From Paenibacillus sp. XY044 (lineage in GTDB: Bacteria > Bacillota > Bacilli > Paenibacillales > Paenibacillaceae), in NCBI RefSeq assembly GCF_002257645.1, contig NZ_NQMO01000003.1, positions 779,953 through 843,952 of the forward strand: a stretch of 64,000 nucleotides of DNA. Reading direction: 5' to 3'. The position numbers and the translations under genes are program-made. Position 1 is the stretch's first letter. Each line of letters begins with the position of its first letter. The notes under the pieces are model-generated. The model was not told the DNA's origin, ran no database searches, and saw nothing but the letters and a program-made list of their open reading frames with translations. Below, piece after piece: positions 7,678 through 16,593 of this stretch.

Positions 7678-10275
7678 ATGGCGAAAATCAAAGAAATATT
7701 GTGTTTGCACCATAGTCACCTGGATATTGGTTACACGCATCCCCAGCCGTTATTGCTGGAGCTGCAGAAAGACTATATTGATGAAGCGATCAAGCTGTGC
7801 CTTCAATCGGAGAATGAGCCCGAGGATTCGAAATTCCGTTGGACCTGCGAGGCAACTTATCCGGTAATGCAATGGCTGGAGACAGCCGCACCCGATCAAA
7901 TTTCCGATTTCCGCAGATTGCTGCAAAATGGCCAGCTTAGTATTGCCGCGCTTCCCATGCATACGACGCCGCTGGTACATGCGGATCAGCTTGCACGAAT
8001 GCTTCAGCCGGTTCGCGAGCTGCGGGAGCGATTTGATATTTCTATAAAAACGGCGATGAATCATGATGTCAACGGGCAGCCGTGGCCGCTCAGTCAGGTA
8101 TTGCTCGATGCGGGTATCGAGTTTTATATTACGGGGATCAATGTGCATTTCGGCGGCATACCGCTGCCACGCCCTGCCGTGTTTAACTGGAGAACGCCTG
8201 ACAATCGGCAGCTGCTGACTTTCTTAGGTGAGCATTATTCTCTGTTCAGCCAGTTTTTCCATACGAATCAGGATGATACCGAGCTGATGGCGCAAGGGAT
8301 TAAGGAATATATCGATCGGTTGGAAGGCGAGGGCTATCCATATGATTTCGTGTACTTAACGGCTACAAATCCGCCGCAATATGACAATAACTGCCCGGAT
8401 CCGAATCTGCTTTCGCTTATTCGCCGGTACAATGCAGAAGGACATGACCCGAAAGTGATTTTCGCGACTCCGGAGATGCTTCTCGATCGAGTTCGTCAGA
8501 TGCCGAAAGAACAAATCCAGACTCATTCCGGAGACTGGACGGATTACTGGAATTTCGGTGCGGGGAGCTCGGCGAAAGAAACCAAGATCGTTCGCCGAAC
8601 CAAGCAAAGCTTAAAGAAGGCCGATTTTCTGGAGGCGATCCAAGGAGCGCCAAACCTGCATTATACGAAAGTGAAAAACGAGGCATTAGAGCACTCTCTA
8701 TTGTATGACGAGCATACATGGGGTTCATGGGGATCGGTAAGCATCCCTGACCATCCGCTTTCGATTTCGATGCAGCTGCATAAGAGGGGAATGGCGTATA
8801 GATCAGCAGACCTGTCTGCCTACGTGTACGCCAAACAAATGGAAGGCATTGCAGGGAATCCGGAGCAATCCAGTCAGCCTGGCGGCGTCATGCTGGTCAA
8901 CACATCAAGTGAAACGCAGTATGTAGACGTCAAAGTACCTGAATACTACCTTGGCAGCGGCCGTCATTTAGCCGCTTCGCGCGTGATGGACTTCTTGCCG
9001 TATACGCAAGAGGAACAAAGCTATAAATCGTATGGAACGGTAGAGATGGCGCCATTTTCGTGGAAAAAGATCCCGTTTGCACAGCTGGAAGCCCGGCTTG
9101 CCGCCTCGTCAAACCGCATTTTGGTTACGGAAGGGATGATCGAAACGCCTTTTTACCGGATGACATACAACCCTGCCAGCGGACGAATCGTGCAGTTATT
9201 CGATAAGATACACCATTGGCCGATGATTGACGAAAAGAGCCCATGGACGTTATTTGAGTTTGTTCAAGAGACGGTCGACGGGCGCTTCCACCATGAGCAT
9301 CGTAGCACCTTGTTCCCGCGTGACGTCGACAAAGGGAATCGCAGCATTTCGGTCTGGAATCATGAATGGAAATCGAAACGTGTCGGCGCCAATCGGCTGC
9401 AGGCTTATTCGGTCGAACAAACCATGGATTCGGTTACCTTCGTCATGCAGCTTGAAGCTCCGGGAGTTTCCCGACTGGAGCAGCGGATTACCTTTTCCGC
9501 CATCCATCATAGAATTCAACTGTCTGCGTCAATGAATAAATCAGATATCAGAACGCCCGAATCCATCTACTTTGCCTTCCCGTTACGGATGGATGCAGGT
9601 TGGCGTTCCTATTATGACACAGCCGGTTTGCCCGTCGAACTTGATCGGGAACAGCTTGGCACCGTTTGTCGGGATTGGGTGACCGTCGACCAAACGGTAT
9701 CGATCTATGATAGACAGAAGGGGGTCACATTAGCATGTCCGGACGCACCGCTCGTTCAAATAGGCGATTTTCATTTCGGGAAAGAGAGTAAGCAGATCAA
9801 CCGCCAAGAAAATCCGCTATTGCTGGCATGGGCCATGAACAATTATTGGGATACGAATTTCTGGGCTAGCCAACCTGGGGATGTCCTTTTCCGCTATGAG
9901 CTAAGTCCATTTGAACAATTTGATCCTGTTGAGGCCTATCGTGCGGGCATTGCTGCGGCGAACCCTATAGCCATTAACGCGGCAGTGATGTGTGATAGGG
10001 AGGAAGAAGGGCAGTGGTTTGGACAGTCAAGCGGCACGGTCGTCTTGCAGTACATGAAACCGGCTTTAGATGGAAATGGATTCATTATGACCCTGCGAAA
10101 CGTCGGGTCCGATCCGTCCGAGTATATCCTCACCGTAATGAATCAGGAAGTTGAGGCTGCCCGTCTGGTAAATCCGTTGGAAGAAGTCGTGCACCCGATT
10201 CCTTGCAGCGGTAATGACGTACACATCGGGTTGCAGCCTGGGGAATTAGCATATTTGCAGATTATCCTGAAGTAA
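7678..10275 (+). CDS. Glycoside hydrolase family 38 alpha-mannosidase
   Basis: The 865-residue enzyme begins MAKIKEILCLHHSHLDIGYT. The metal-binding HxD of GH38 is His14/Asp16 and the likely nucleophile is Asp130 in NHDVNGQPW. The N-terminal deacetylase-like catalytic domain (about 1-300), helical middle domain and beta-sandwich C-terminal domains are all present at usual length. There is no signal peptide, so it works on imported oligosaccharides. The ATG at 7678 follows AGGAG; a GTG nine bases earlier overlaps that site and is less likely. It is divergent from the AraC gene and ends at a terminator shared with the polyamine operon. Confidence 0.85.
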   Translation: MAKIKEILCLHHSHLDIGYTHPQPLLLELQKDYIDEAIKLCLQSENEPEDSKFRWTCEATYPVMQWLETAAPDQISDFRRLLQNGQLSIAALPMHTTPLVHADQLARMLQPVRELRERFDISIKTAMNHDVNGQPWPLSQVLLDAGIEFYITGINVHFGGIPLPRPAVFNWRTPDNRQLLTFLGEHYSLFSQFFHTNQDDTELMAQGIKEYIDRLEGEGYPYDFVYLTATNPPQYDNNCPDPNLLSLIRRYNAEGHDPKVIFATPEMLLDRVRQMPKEQIQTHSGDWTDYWNFGAGSSAKETKIVRRTKQSLKKADFLEAIQGAPNLHYTKVKNEALEHSLLYDEHTWGSWGSVSIPDHPLSISMQLHKRGMAYRSADLSAYVYAKQMEGIAGNPEQSSQPGGVMLVNTSSETQYVDVKVPEYYLGSGRHLAASRVMDFLPYTQEEQSYKSYGTVEMAPFSWKKIPFAQLEARLAASSNRILVTEGMIETPFYRMTYNPASGRIVQLFDKIHHWPMIDEKSPWTLFEFVQETVDGRFHHEHRSTLFPRDVDKGNRSISVWNHEWKSKRVGANRLQAYSVEQTMDSVTFVMQLEAPGVSRLEQRITFSAIHHRIQLSASMNKSDIRTPESIYFAFPLRMDAGWRSYYDTAGLPVELDREQLGTVCRDWVTVDQTVSIYDRQKGVTLACPDAPLVQIGDFHFGKESKQINRQENPLLLAWAMNNYWDTNFWASQPGDVLFRYELSPFEQFDPVEAYRAGIAAANPIAINAAVMCDREEEGQWFGQSSGTVVLQYMKPALDGNGFIMTLRNVGSDPSEYILTVMNQEVEAARLVNPLEEVVHPIPCSGNDVHIGLQPGELAYLQIILK

Positions 10276-10315
10276 GGCATGACGGCTGATCATCCTCAAA
10301 AGAAGACGTAAAATC

Positions 10316-10353
10316 AAAAAGCCTTAACCCTTAGTTCAGGGTTAAGGCTTTGA
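10316..10353. terminator. Bidirectional terminator
   Basis: AAAGCCTTAACCC pairs perfectly with GGGTTAAGGCTTT (10339-10351). A and T tracts flank it, so it can stop the GH38 transcript and the convergent nspC transcript. Confidence 0.85.
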
Positions 10354-10360
10354 TTATTCA

Positions 10361-11488
10361 TTAAGCTAGTCTCATCTTGAAATCTTGATAGCCGAATTCG
10401 CGCACGATGCGGCAATTGCCGTCTTTCTCCTGTACGGCGATGGCCGGCAAAGGCATTCCATTGAAGGTATTGGTTTTGACCATAGAGTAAATCGCCATGT
10501 CTTCGAACACCAATCTGTCGCCGCTCTTGAGAGGTTGGTCAAAGGAATAGTCTCCGATGATGTCGCCAGTAAGGCAGGTCGGGCCACCGAGCCGGTAGGT
10601 GTACGGCTTCTCCCCGGACTCGCCCGAACCGATCAGAGGCGGACGATAAGGCATTTCCAGAACATCCGGCATATGACAGGTAGCCGATGTGTCCACGATC
10701 GCAATCTCGATGCCGTTGCGATGGATATCCAGCACGGAGGTGACCATATAGCCCGCATTGAGCGCGATCGCTTCTCCGGGTTCGAGGTAGACTTCCAACC
10801 CGTATTTATTTTGCATTCGCGAAATGCACGCCTCGAGTCTTGGGATATCGTAGTCATCTCTGGTGATATGGTGGCCGCCACCGAAATTGATCCATTCCAT
10901 TTGCGGCAGCCATAGCCCGAATTTCTCTTCGACGGCATTCAGCGTGGTTTCCAGATCGTCGGAGTTCTGCTGGCAAAGGGTATGGAAGTGCAGTCCCGAA
11001 ACGCCTTCCAGCAGTTCCGGTTGGAAATCCTCCCGTTTTACGCCGAATCTTGATCCTGGCGAACAAGGATCATAGATTTCATGTCCCACTTGCGTGGAAC
11101 ATTCCGGATTGATCCGAAGGCCGATTTTTCTGCCTGCAGCAAGAGCTTTCTCTTTGTACTTTTCCAGCTGGGAGAAGGAATTGAAGATGATATGGTCGCA
11201 AATGGAAATAATTTCGTCAATCTCATCTTCACGGTAAGCAGGGGCAAAGACATGATTTTCTTTGCCCATTTCTTCGCTGCCCAGCCGTGCTTCGAATAAT
11301 CCGCTCGCCGTCGTACCACTTAAGTATTTTCCGATGAGGGGATACATCGCGGTCATCGAAAAAGCCTTTTGAGCGAGCACAATCTTGGCTCCTGTACGCT
11401 GCATGACACCGTTCAAAATTTTCAGGTTTTTCTCAATGAGCTGTTCATCGACTACAAAACAGGGTGTCGGTAATTCCTCGAACCGCAT
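10361..11488 (-). CDS. nspC: Carboxynorspermidine/carboxyspermidine decarboxylase
   Basis: This PLP-dependent fold-III decarboxylase (375 residues) makes spermidine or norspermidine by decarboxylating the product of the upstream dehydrogenase. The chosen start MRFEELPTPCFVVDE lies one base after the dehydrogenase stop codon, which indicates translational coupling. An earlier in-frame start would overlap the partner gene by 47 bases. Features are the PLP lysine region KIVLAQKAFSM, the HFHTLC and INFGGGHHI segments, EPGEAIAL, and the C-terminal GGPTCLTGDIIGDY and TNTFNGMPLPAI that are typical of NspC. Length and motifs fit the family well. Confidence 0.9.
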   Translation of the reverse strand: MRFEELPTPCFVVDEQLIEKNLKILNGVMQRTGAKIVLAQKAFSMTAMYPLIGKYLSGTTASGLFEARLGSEEMGKENHVFAPAYREDEIDEIISICDHIIFNSFSQLEKYKEKALAAGRKIGLRINPECSTQVGHEIYDPCSPGSRFGVKREDFQPELLEGVSGLHFHTLCQQNSDDLETTLNAVEEKFGLWLPQMEWINFGGGHHITRDDYDIPRLEACISRMQNKYGLEVYLEPGEAIALNAGYMVTSVLDIHRNGIEIAIVDTSATCHMPDVLEMPYRPPLIGSGESGEKPYTYRLGGPTCLTGDIIGDYSFDQPLKSGDRLVFEDMAIYSMVKTNTFNGMPLPAIAVQEKDGNCRIVREFGYQDFKMRLA

Positions 11489-11489
11489 C

Positions 11490-12728
11490 TTAACGAACAA
11501 GCTCCGGCTCTTTCGCTTCTTCAGGCAAGGCGTCAACCAGCACCGGATTGAAGTCTTCTACCCATGGAAGTCCCCATTTGTTCAGCTCTTCCATGAATGG
11601 ATCCGGATTGAACTCTTCTACATTGTATACGCCCGGTTTGTTCCATTTGCCGGTCATGACCATGGCCGCGCCGATCATGGCAGGAACGCCTGTTGTATAG
11701 GAGATGGCTTGGGAGCCCACTTCTTTATAACACTCTTGGTGGTCGCAAACGTTGTAGACGTAGTATGTCTTGTCTTGGCCGTCTTTTTTCCCTTTGAAGA
11801 TACAGCCGATGTTCGTTTTGCCCACCGTACGAGGTCCGAGGGAAGCTGGGTCCGGGAGCACTGCTTTCAGGAATTGGAGCGGAATGATCTGTTTGCCTTC
11901 GAATTCGATCGGTTCGATGGAGGTCATTCCTACGTTTTCAAGCGCCTTCAGGTGCATGAGATAGCTCTGGCCAAACGTCATGAAGAAGCGGATGCGTTTC
12001 AGTCCAGGGATGTTTTGCGCAAGGGATTCAAGCTCTTCATGGTACAGCAGGTACATGTCCTTTTGGCCGACTTCAGCGAAGTTATACTCGCGCTTGATTT
12101 CCATCGGCTTCGTTTCGATCCACTGCCCGTTTTCCCAGTACCGGCCGTTCGCGGACACTTCGCGGATGTTGATTTCCGGGTTAAAGTTGGTTGCGAAAGG
12201 ATAGCCGTGATCCCCGCCGTTGCAATCGAGAATATCGATATATTCAATTTCGTCAAAATAGTGCTTCAGCGCATAAGCCGAGAATACGCCGGTTACGCCT
12301 GGGTCGAATCCGCTTCCGAGCAGTGCCGTAATTCCTGCTTTTTCAAAGCGTTCCCGGTATTCCCACTGCCATTTGTATTCGAATTTCGCCGTATCTTCCG
12401 GCTCATAGTTTGCCGTATCCATATAGTTCGTTTTGGTAGCCAGGCAGGCATCCATGATCGTCAAATCCTGGTAAGGCAGGGCCAGGTTCATGACGATATC
12501 CGGTTTGACTTCGTTAATCAGAGCGATCAGCTCATCCACATTGTTGGCATCGACCTGTGCAGTCGTAATTTTGGTTTTGCCGCCGTCCAGTTTTGCTTTC
12601 AGCTCATCGCATTTGGACTTCGTACGGCTGGCGATGCAAATTTCTTCGAAAACCTCGCTGTTTTGAACGCATTTATGAACTGCTACAGATGCTACGCCAC
12701 CGGCGCCGATGATTAGTGCTTTTCCCAT
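11490..12728 (-). CDS. Carboxynorspermidine/carboxyspermidine dehydrogenase (saccharopine-dehydrogenase fold)
   Basis: The 412-residue protein has an N-terminal Rossmann motif (IIGAGGVASVAVHKC), a saccharopine-dehydrogenase core (LLGSGFDPGVTGVFSAYALKH, DILDCNGGDHGYPF) and a C-terminal region ending near NPVLVDALPEEAK. It condenses diaminopropane or putrescine with aspartate semialdehyde using NADPH. The product feeds the decarboxylase encoded one base downstream. Together they form the alternative, S-adenosylmethionine-independent spermidine route. The ATG at 12728 has AGGAGATTGATTG upstream. The leader on the minus strand carries hairpins and a terminator-like stem (12781-12917), so expression may be attenuated. 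Confidence 0.88.
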   Translation of the reverse strand: MGKALIIGAGGVASVAVHKCVQNSEVFEEICIASRTKSKCDELKAKLDGGKTKITTAQVDANNVDELIALINEVKPDIVMNLALPYQDLTIMDACLATKTNYMDTANYEPEDTAKFEYKWQWEYRERFEKAGITALLGSGFDPGVTGVFSAYALKHYFDEIEYIDILDCNGGDHGYPFATNFNPEINIREVSANGRYWENGQWIETKPMEIKREYNFAEVGQKDMYLLYHEELESLAQNIPGLKRIRFFMTFGQSYLMHLKALENVGMTSIEPIEFEGKQIIPLQFLKAVLPDPASLGPRTVGKTNIGCIFKGKKDGQDKTYYVYNVCDHQECYKEVGSQAISYTTGVPAMIGAAMVMTGKWNKPGVYNVEEFNPDPFMEELNKWGLPWVEDFNPVLVDALPEEAKEPELVR

Positions 12729-12780
12729 TTTTCAATCAATCTCCTCATCCATGTCAATTTTTTTCTGTAAAAACGGCAAC

Positions 12781-12823
12781 AAAAAAGCAAGCGAAACACG
12801 CATCCATGCGCATCACACTTGCT
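12781..12823 (-). terminator. Terminator-like hairpin in the polyamine operon leader
   Basis: On the minus strand an imperfect stem runs from GCAAG to CTTGC and contains GCGCAT-gg-ATGCG. It is followed directly by TTTTTT. It lies 53 bases upstream of the dehydrogenase start, that is, inside its probable leader, not after any gene on that strand. It therefore looks like an attenuator and not an ordinary gene-end terminator. Confidence 0.6.
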
Positions 12824-12851
12824 TAATATAGTCAAATAATAAGATATTTCC

Positions 12852-12917
12852 GATAAGCATGACTGGACAAACTCCTAGTGCGCTTATCAGTCAGCCATAA
12901 AACGCATCGTTTCATGG
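12852..12917 (-). promoter_or_regulatory. Two leader hairpins upstream of the attenuator
   Basis: The minus-strand RNA would form CCATGAAACG-aug-CGTTTTATGG (12917-12895; ten pairs with one G-U). A second stem pairs GATAAGC with GCTTATC (12888-12852), with ACT/AGT pairing inside it. With the downstream terminator-like stem this gives a three-hairpin leader for the polyamine genes. No known riboswitch class was recognised. Confidence 0.45.
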
Positions 12918-13076
12918 ACGGGCTCTTAATATTCAAATATACTTTGTTAGGATCAGAGTCTATATAGCAAATAATCACTTTTACCACTCTTATTGACCGT
13001 TTCACAAGTTGTGTGCAGATGCACTGGTTGTAAAGTAACCAACTTATAAAATTTGAGCTTTTAACTCAATCAATAA

Positions 13077-13151
13077 GGCAACGAAAGTTGCCAATCGGCA
13101 TTTGACCCGGCTGTCCGTATGGCCTTAACTTCCCATGAGGAAGTGGTCAAA
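13077..13151. ncRNA. Nested perfect stems, candidate structured RNA
   Basis: In 75 bases the plus strand offers GGCAAC-gaaa-GTTGCC (13077-13092), then an outer stem TTTGACC (13101-13107) with GGTCAAA (13145-13151). That outer stem encloses CGG-ctgt-CCG (13108-13117) and ACTTCC-catga-GGAAGT (13128-13144). The layout is a hairpin beside a three-way junction. TGCC-aatc-GGCA (13089-13100) is an alternative to the first stem. The strand cannot be decided. It sits about 290 bases ahead of the AraC gene on the plus strand and about 350 ahead of the polyamine operon on the minus strand. A further inverted repeat, TTGGAAAG with CTTTCCAA, lies at 13162-13201. The rest of the 716-base gap holds no gene that I can see. 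Confidence 0.4.
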
Positions 13152-13444
13152 GTTTATCTGCTTGGAAAGATCCTAAATATATCCGAATATTCGCTTTCCA
13201 AAATTTACGCTTCTCCATAATAGCAGGATAGGCAATATTGAGCAAGAGGAAATTTTAAACAAATCATTCGTCTTGCACTGGACAACCTTTGAAGGATATG
13301 TATGAGTATATAAAAACGGCAAATCAAAAGAAATAATCATTCATAAGAAACCTACCCGCGTACCAAAGAAAAGATTATACTATGTGGTGCATTAGGAGAA
13401 TGCAGTGTTAGCGATTTATTTTTCTTGAGATCGGAGGCACTAAA

Positions 13445-14284
13445 GTGGAGCCTGCTTATCTGCTGAAGTATGAGTATTTAAAAAGCGTCCCGGTAACGGC
13501 AGGGAATTTTCAATCTCATGATCACTATGAAATCTTTTATTTCCACGAAGGCAAAGGGCATTATTTGATCGGCGACAAAATCCATGTTCTAAAGCCGGGT
13601 ACGCTCATCGTCATGCATGGTTTGACCATGCATATGCCCAAAAGCTTTGAAGGGGATCCGTATGTGCGGACCCTTCTGAATTTTGATCCGGGATACTTCC
13701 GCGCTGCATCAGAGCATGTATTCTCGATCAATCCTTTACAGCCCTTCGAAAGACTTCGGAATTATAAAGTTCAGCTCAGCCTAGAGGAACAGGATGAATT
13801 CGAAGAGATGCTGCGTAAATTGAACCGCTTGTATTCCGCTCCGGATGCCGTCTCACAAGAACGGTTTCGGGTGTTATGTCTGGATGCACTTTTTTTCATA
13901 TGCCAAGTGCTGACGAAGCCGGTGAAAGAAGATACGGGTTTCCCGTCGGAGAAAGAGCATCATGTTCAGAACGCGTTGTCCTACATAGAAAAGCATTATA
14001 TGACCGATATTCGTCTCGATCAATTGCAGGAGAATCTGCATATTAACAAATATTATTTGGTGCGTATTTTTCAAGAAGTTACGGGGATGACGATATTTCA
14101 TTATATTTACAAAAGACGAATCAATCAGGCCAAAATTCTGTTTTTGCTCGACCCGGAGAAATCGGTGACGGATATTTGCTACGAAACGGGCTTTAAAAAT
14201 CACTCCCATTTCAGCAAGGTATTCAAGCAATGGGAGGGCAAAACGCCGACGCAGTACAGACGCTTGGTAAAAAGTCAATTTTAG
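13445..14284 (+). CDS. AraC-family regulator with cupin sensor domain
   Basis: The 279-residue protein starts at GTG after GGAGGCACTAAA. An N-terminal cupin (HDHYEIFYFHEGKGHYLIGD, residues about 25-90) is followed by two helix-turn-helix motifs: DIRLDQLQENLHINKYYLVR, then SVTDICYETGFKNHSHFSKVF. It is upstream of, and in line with, the isomerase and dehydrogenase genes at 14405 and 15261, so it likely controls them in response to a sugar or sugar derivative. Confidence 0.88.
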   Translation: MEPAYLLKYEYLKSVPVTAGNFQSHDHYEIFYFHEGKGHYLIGDKIHVLKPGTLIVMHGLTMHMPKSFEGDPYVRTLLNFDPGYFRAASEHVFSINPLQPFERLRNYKVQLSLEEQDEFEEMLRKLNRLYSAPDAVSQERFRVLCLDALFFICQVLTKPVKEDTGFPSEKEHHVQNALSYIEKHYMTDIRLDQLQENLHINKYYLVRIFQEVTGMTIFHYIYKRRINQAKILFLLDPEKSVTDICYETGFKNHSHFSKVFKQWEGKTPTQYRRLVKSQF

Positions 14285-14404
14285 AATATTAAGCAGACCA
14301 AACTGGTTAACCGGAAAGTACCTTCAGCATCTCGCCGCCTGCTAAACTAATCCATATCGACAGTCAATCCTAATTGCTGCGAATTGAAGGAGAGGTGTTG
14401 CGCA

Positions 14405-15226
14405 ATGCTCGTACTAACCGGATTTGCCGATGAAATTTCCGATCATTTGGAGGAACAACTGGACGTGCTTGTCTCCGAGGGTATTTCATATTTGGAGCTT
14501 AGAAGCGCGTATGGTAAAAATGTATTGGAATTGACCGATGAAGAATTGGTCCGATTGAAGTCTGCATTGACTGAAAAAGGTATTCGCGTGTCCTCCATTG
14601 GCTCGCCGATCGGTAAATACCCGATCCAAGATCCCTTTACCCCCGAGCTTGAGAAATTGAAGCGTGCATCGTATATCGCCAAACAATTGGATGCTCGCTA
14701 TATCCGTGTATTTTCCTATTATATCCCCGAGAATGAAGCGCCGGAGAATTACCGCAGCGAAGTACTCTCCCGCATGATGATGCTGACTAGAAAAGCGGAG
14801 GAGGAACAACTTACGCTGTTGCTGGAAAATGAAAGCGGCGTTTACGGAAATACCGATGAACGCTGCTTGAACATTTTGCAGCATTGTGGTTCTCCATGCC
14901 TGAGACTTGCTTTTGATCCCGGAAACTTTGTCATGAATCGAATTATGCCGATGAGCGAGGCGTACCCGCTGCTGTCGACTTACCTGGAATACGTACATAT
15001 CAAGGATGCGGACAATCAGGCGCGCATTTTTGTCCCGGCAGGCGAAGGGGATGGTGAGTTTCCGGCGTTTATGAAAGCACTGAAGGAGAGAAGCTTTTCC
15101 GGATTTTTATCCATCGAACCCCACCTGCACCGTGCTTTCCCGGAACAACAAGGACCGGAGCGATTTAAAATAGCGGCGCAAGCCTTGAAAAAGCTGCTGT
15201 CAAATGAAGGCTTGGCCTGGTCGTAA
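14405..15226 (+). CDS. Sugar phosphate isomerase/epimerase (xylose-isomerase-like TIM barrel)
   Basis: The 273-residue protein begins MLVLTGFADEISDHLEEQLD after GGAGAGGTG; a TTG further up is less likely. TIM-barrel AP-endonuclease-2-type motifs are visible. These are LRSAYGKNVLEL for strand 2, LLLENESGVYGNT with the metal-ligand Glu, LRLAFDPGNFV, YVHIKDAD, and GFLSIEPHLH at the end. Such proteins are metal-dependent isomerases, epimerases or dehydratases of sugars, inositols and their keto forms. Together with the following Gfo/Idh/MocA dehydrogenase it makes an oxidise-then-isomerise module. The substrate is unknown. Confidence 0.82.
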   Translation: MLVLTGFADEISDHLEEQLDVLVSEGISYLELRSAYGKNVLELTDEELVRLKSALTEKGIRVSSIGSPIGKYPIQDPFTPELEKLKRASYIAKQLDARYIRVFSYYIPENEAPENYRSEVLSRMMMLTRKAEEEQLTLLLENESGVYGNTDERCLNILQHCGSPCLRLAFDPGNFVMNRIMPMSEAYPLLSTYLEYVHIKDADNQARIFVPAGEGDGEFPAFMKALKERSFSGFLSIEPHLHRAFPEQQGPERFKIAAQALKKLLSNEGLAWS

Positions 15227-15260
15227 TCGAATCGAATATTCGAATGAGAGGGGAATATGC

Positions 15261-16442
15261 ATGAGCGTGCAGAAGGTAAAGGTCGGATTGGTCGGCTTGG
15301 GGAATATCGGAAGGACTCACATCAATAACATGAAGGCGATGGAGCAGATCGAGTTGGTAGGTGTTTGTGATATCGTCCAAGAGCGGGCGGACAAGTTTGC
15401 TGCCGAATGCGGCACGAAGGCATATTACAGCCATTTGGAACTGTTCGAGCAATCCGGGCTCGAGGCCGTCATTATCGCAGTGCCGCATTACAGCCATCCT
15501 GCGCTAGTCATGGATGCGTTCGAACGCGGAATCCACGTGCTCTGCGAGAAGCCGTTGGCTGTTCATGTCAATGACGCCAAGCTCACGATCGATGCTTATG
15601 AAAAGGCACAGAAGAAGTTTCCTGACCTGGTGTTCGGCATGATGTTCCAGGAAAGAACACTTCCCTATTATAAGAAAATCAAAGAAGTGGTCGACAGCGG
15701 CGAACTGGGGCAGCTAACGAGAGCCACGTGGATCAATACCGACTGGTTCCGCTCACAGGCTTATTATGACAGCGGTGATTGGCGGGCGACCTGGGCGGGG
15801 GAAGGTGGCGGTATTCTGACCAATCAATGCCCGCACAATCTCGATTTCTATCAATGGGTTTTCGGGATCCCGGCCAGAATCAGCGGTCATGCTCATATCG
15901 GAAAATATCATCGTATTGAAGTGGAGGATGAAGTTACCGCTTATTTCGAACATGATAACGGCATGATCGGTCATTTTATCGTGACGACTGCGGAATCACC
16001 GGGCGTGAATCGTCTGGAGATCGTTGGGGAAAACGGGAAGCTTCTTTACGAGCAAAATAAGCTTCGGATCTACCGCAATCGCATATCCATGCTGAAGCAT
16101 CTTCGCGAAACGAAGGATGGGTTCGGGAACGTGGAGTCTAAGGAAGAGGAGATCGAAGTGAATACAGACGTGGCTACAGGACATAAGGTGGTCACAGAAA
16201 AATTCATTCAAAAAGTGATCACTGGAGAAGGCGAGCTGATTGCGGAAGGAACGGAGGGAATCCGGTCGGTCACGATCGCCAACGGAATCATGCTCTCTTC
16301 GTTCACCAAGCAAATGATAACCGTGCCATTTGACGCGGACCAATACGAGGATCTGCTTCGGGAGCTGATCTCCACCTCCAAGTTTCAAAAATCCGCGTCC
16401 AAAGAGTTGAAAACGGATATGAGTCAATCATTTTCCAAATAA
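15261..16442 (+). CDS. Gfo/Idh/MocA-family oxidoreductase
   Basis: The ATG at 15261 follows GAGAGGGGAATAT. The 393-residue protein has the NAD(P)-binding motif GLVGLGNIGRTH near the N-terminus. The family signature HVLCEKPLAVHV contains the conserved EKP lysine. The (beta)-sheet substrate domain carries GGGILTNQCPHNLDFYQW with the active-site histidine. The family oxidises hydroxyls of cyclic sugars or inositols. It is 34 bases downstream of the isomerase and cotranscribed with it and, likely, the AraC gene. Confidence 0.87.
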   Translation: MSVQKVKVGLVGLGNIGRTHINNMKAMEQIELVGVCDIVQERADKFAAECGTKAYYSHLELFEQSGLEAVIIAVPHYSHPALVMDAFERGIHVLCEKPLAVHVNDAKLTIDAYEKAQKKFPDLVFGMMFQERTLPYYKKIKEVVDSGELGQLTRATWINTDWFRSQAYYDSGDWRATWAGEGGGILTNQCPHNLDFYQWVFGIPARISGHAHIGKYHRIEVEDEVTAYFEHDNGMIGHFIVTTAESPGVNRLEIVGENGKLLYEQNKLRIYRNRISMLKHLRETKDGFGNVESKEEEIEVNTDVATGHKVVTEKFIQKVITGEGELIAEGTEGIRSVTIANGIMLSSFTKQMITVPFDADQYEDLLRELISTSKFQKSASKELKTDMSQSFSK

Positions 16443-16525
16443 AGCGAGCCATTTTGCCGATGAACCGGCTGCAATTTTGCGCAGCAACAATCGGCGCTGC
16501 GGATTTGAAGATAGATCATCGACAA

Positions 16526-16566
16526 ATATATGTTCATGTCCCATCGCACAGGGCATGAACATATAT
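16526..16566. repeat. Perfect 13-bp inverted repeat between convergent genes
   Basis: ATATATGTTCATG (16526-16538) is exactly complementary to CATGAACATATAT (16554-16566), with CCC/GGG pairing just inside. It lies between the dehydrogenase and the convergent ROK gene and may act as a bidirectional terminator, although the T-tract is poor. Confidence 0.55.
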
Positions 16567-16593
16567 TGCTGTGGAAAATCCGCCAGGATAAAA

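Noticed and set aside
11385..12716. 443-codon open frame on the plus strand over the polyamine genes
   Set aside because: It is antisense to two well-recognised enzymes and has no family features; it is a by-product of codon bias.
12840..13160. Known riboswitch classes (SAM, TPP, c-di-GMP, purine, T-box) in the polyamine/AraC gap
   Set aside because: The conserved sequence cores of these classes are not present; only the stems are reported.
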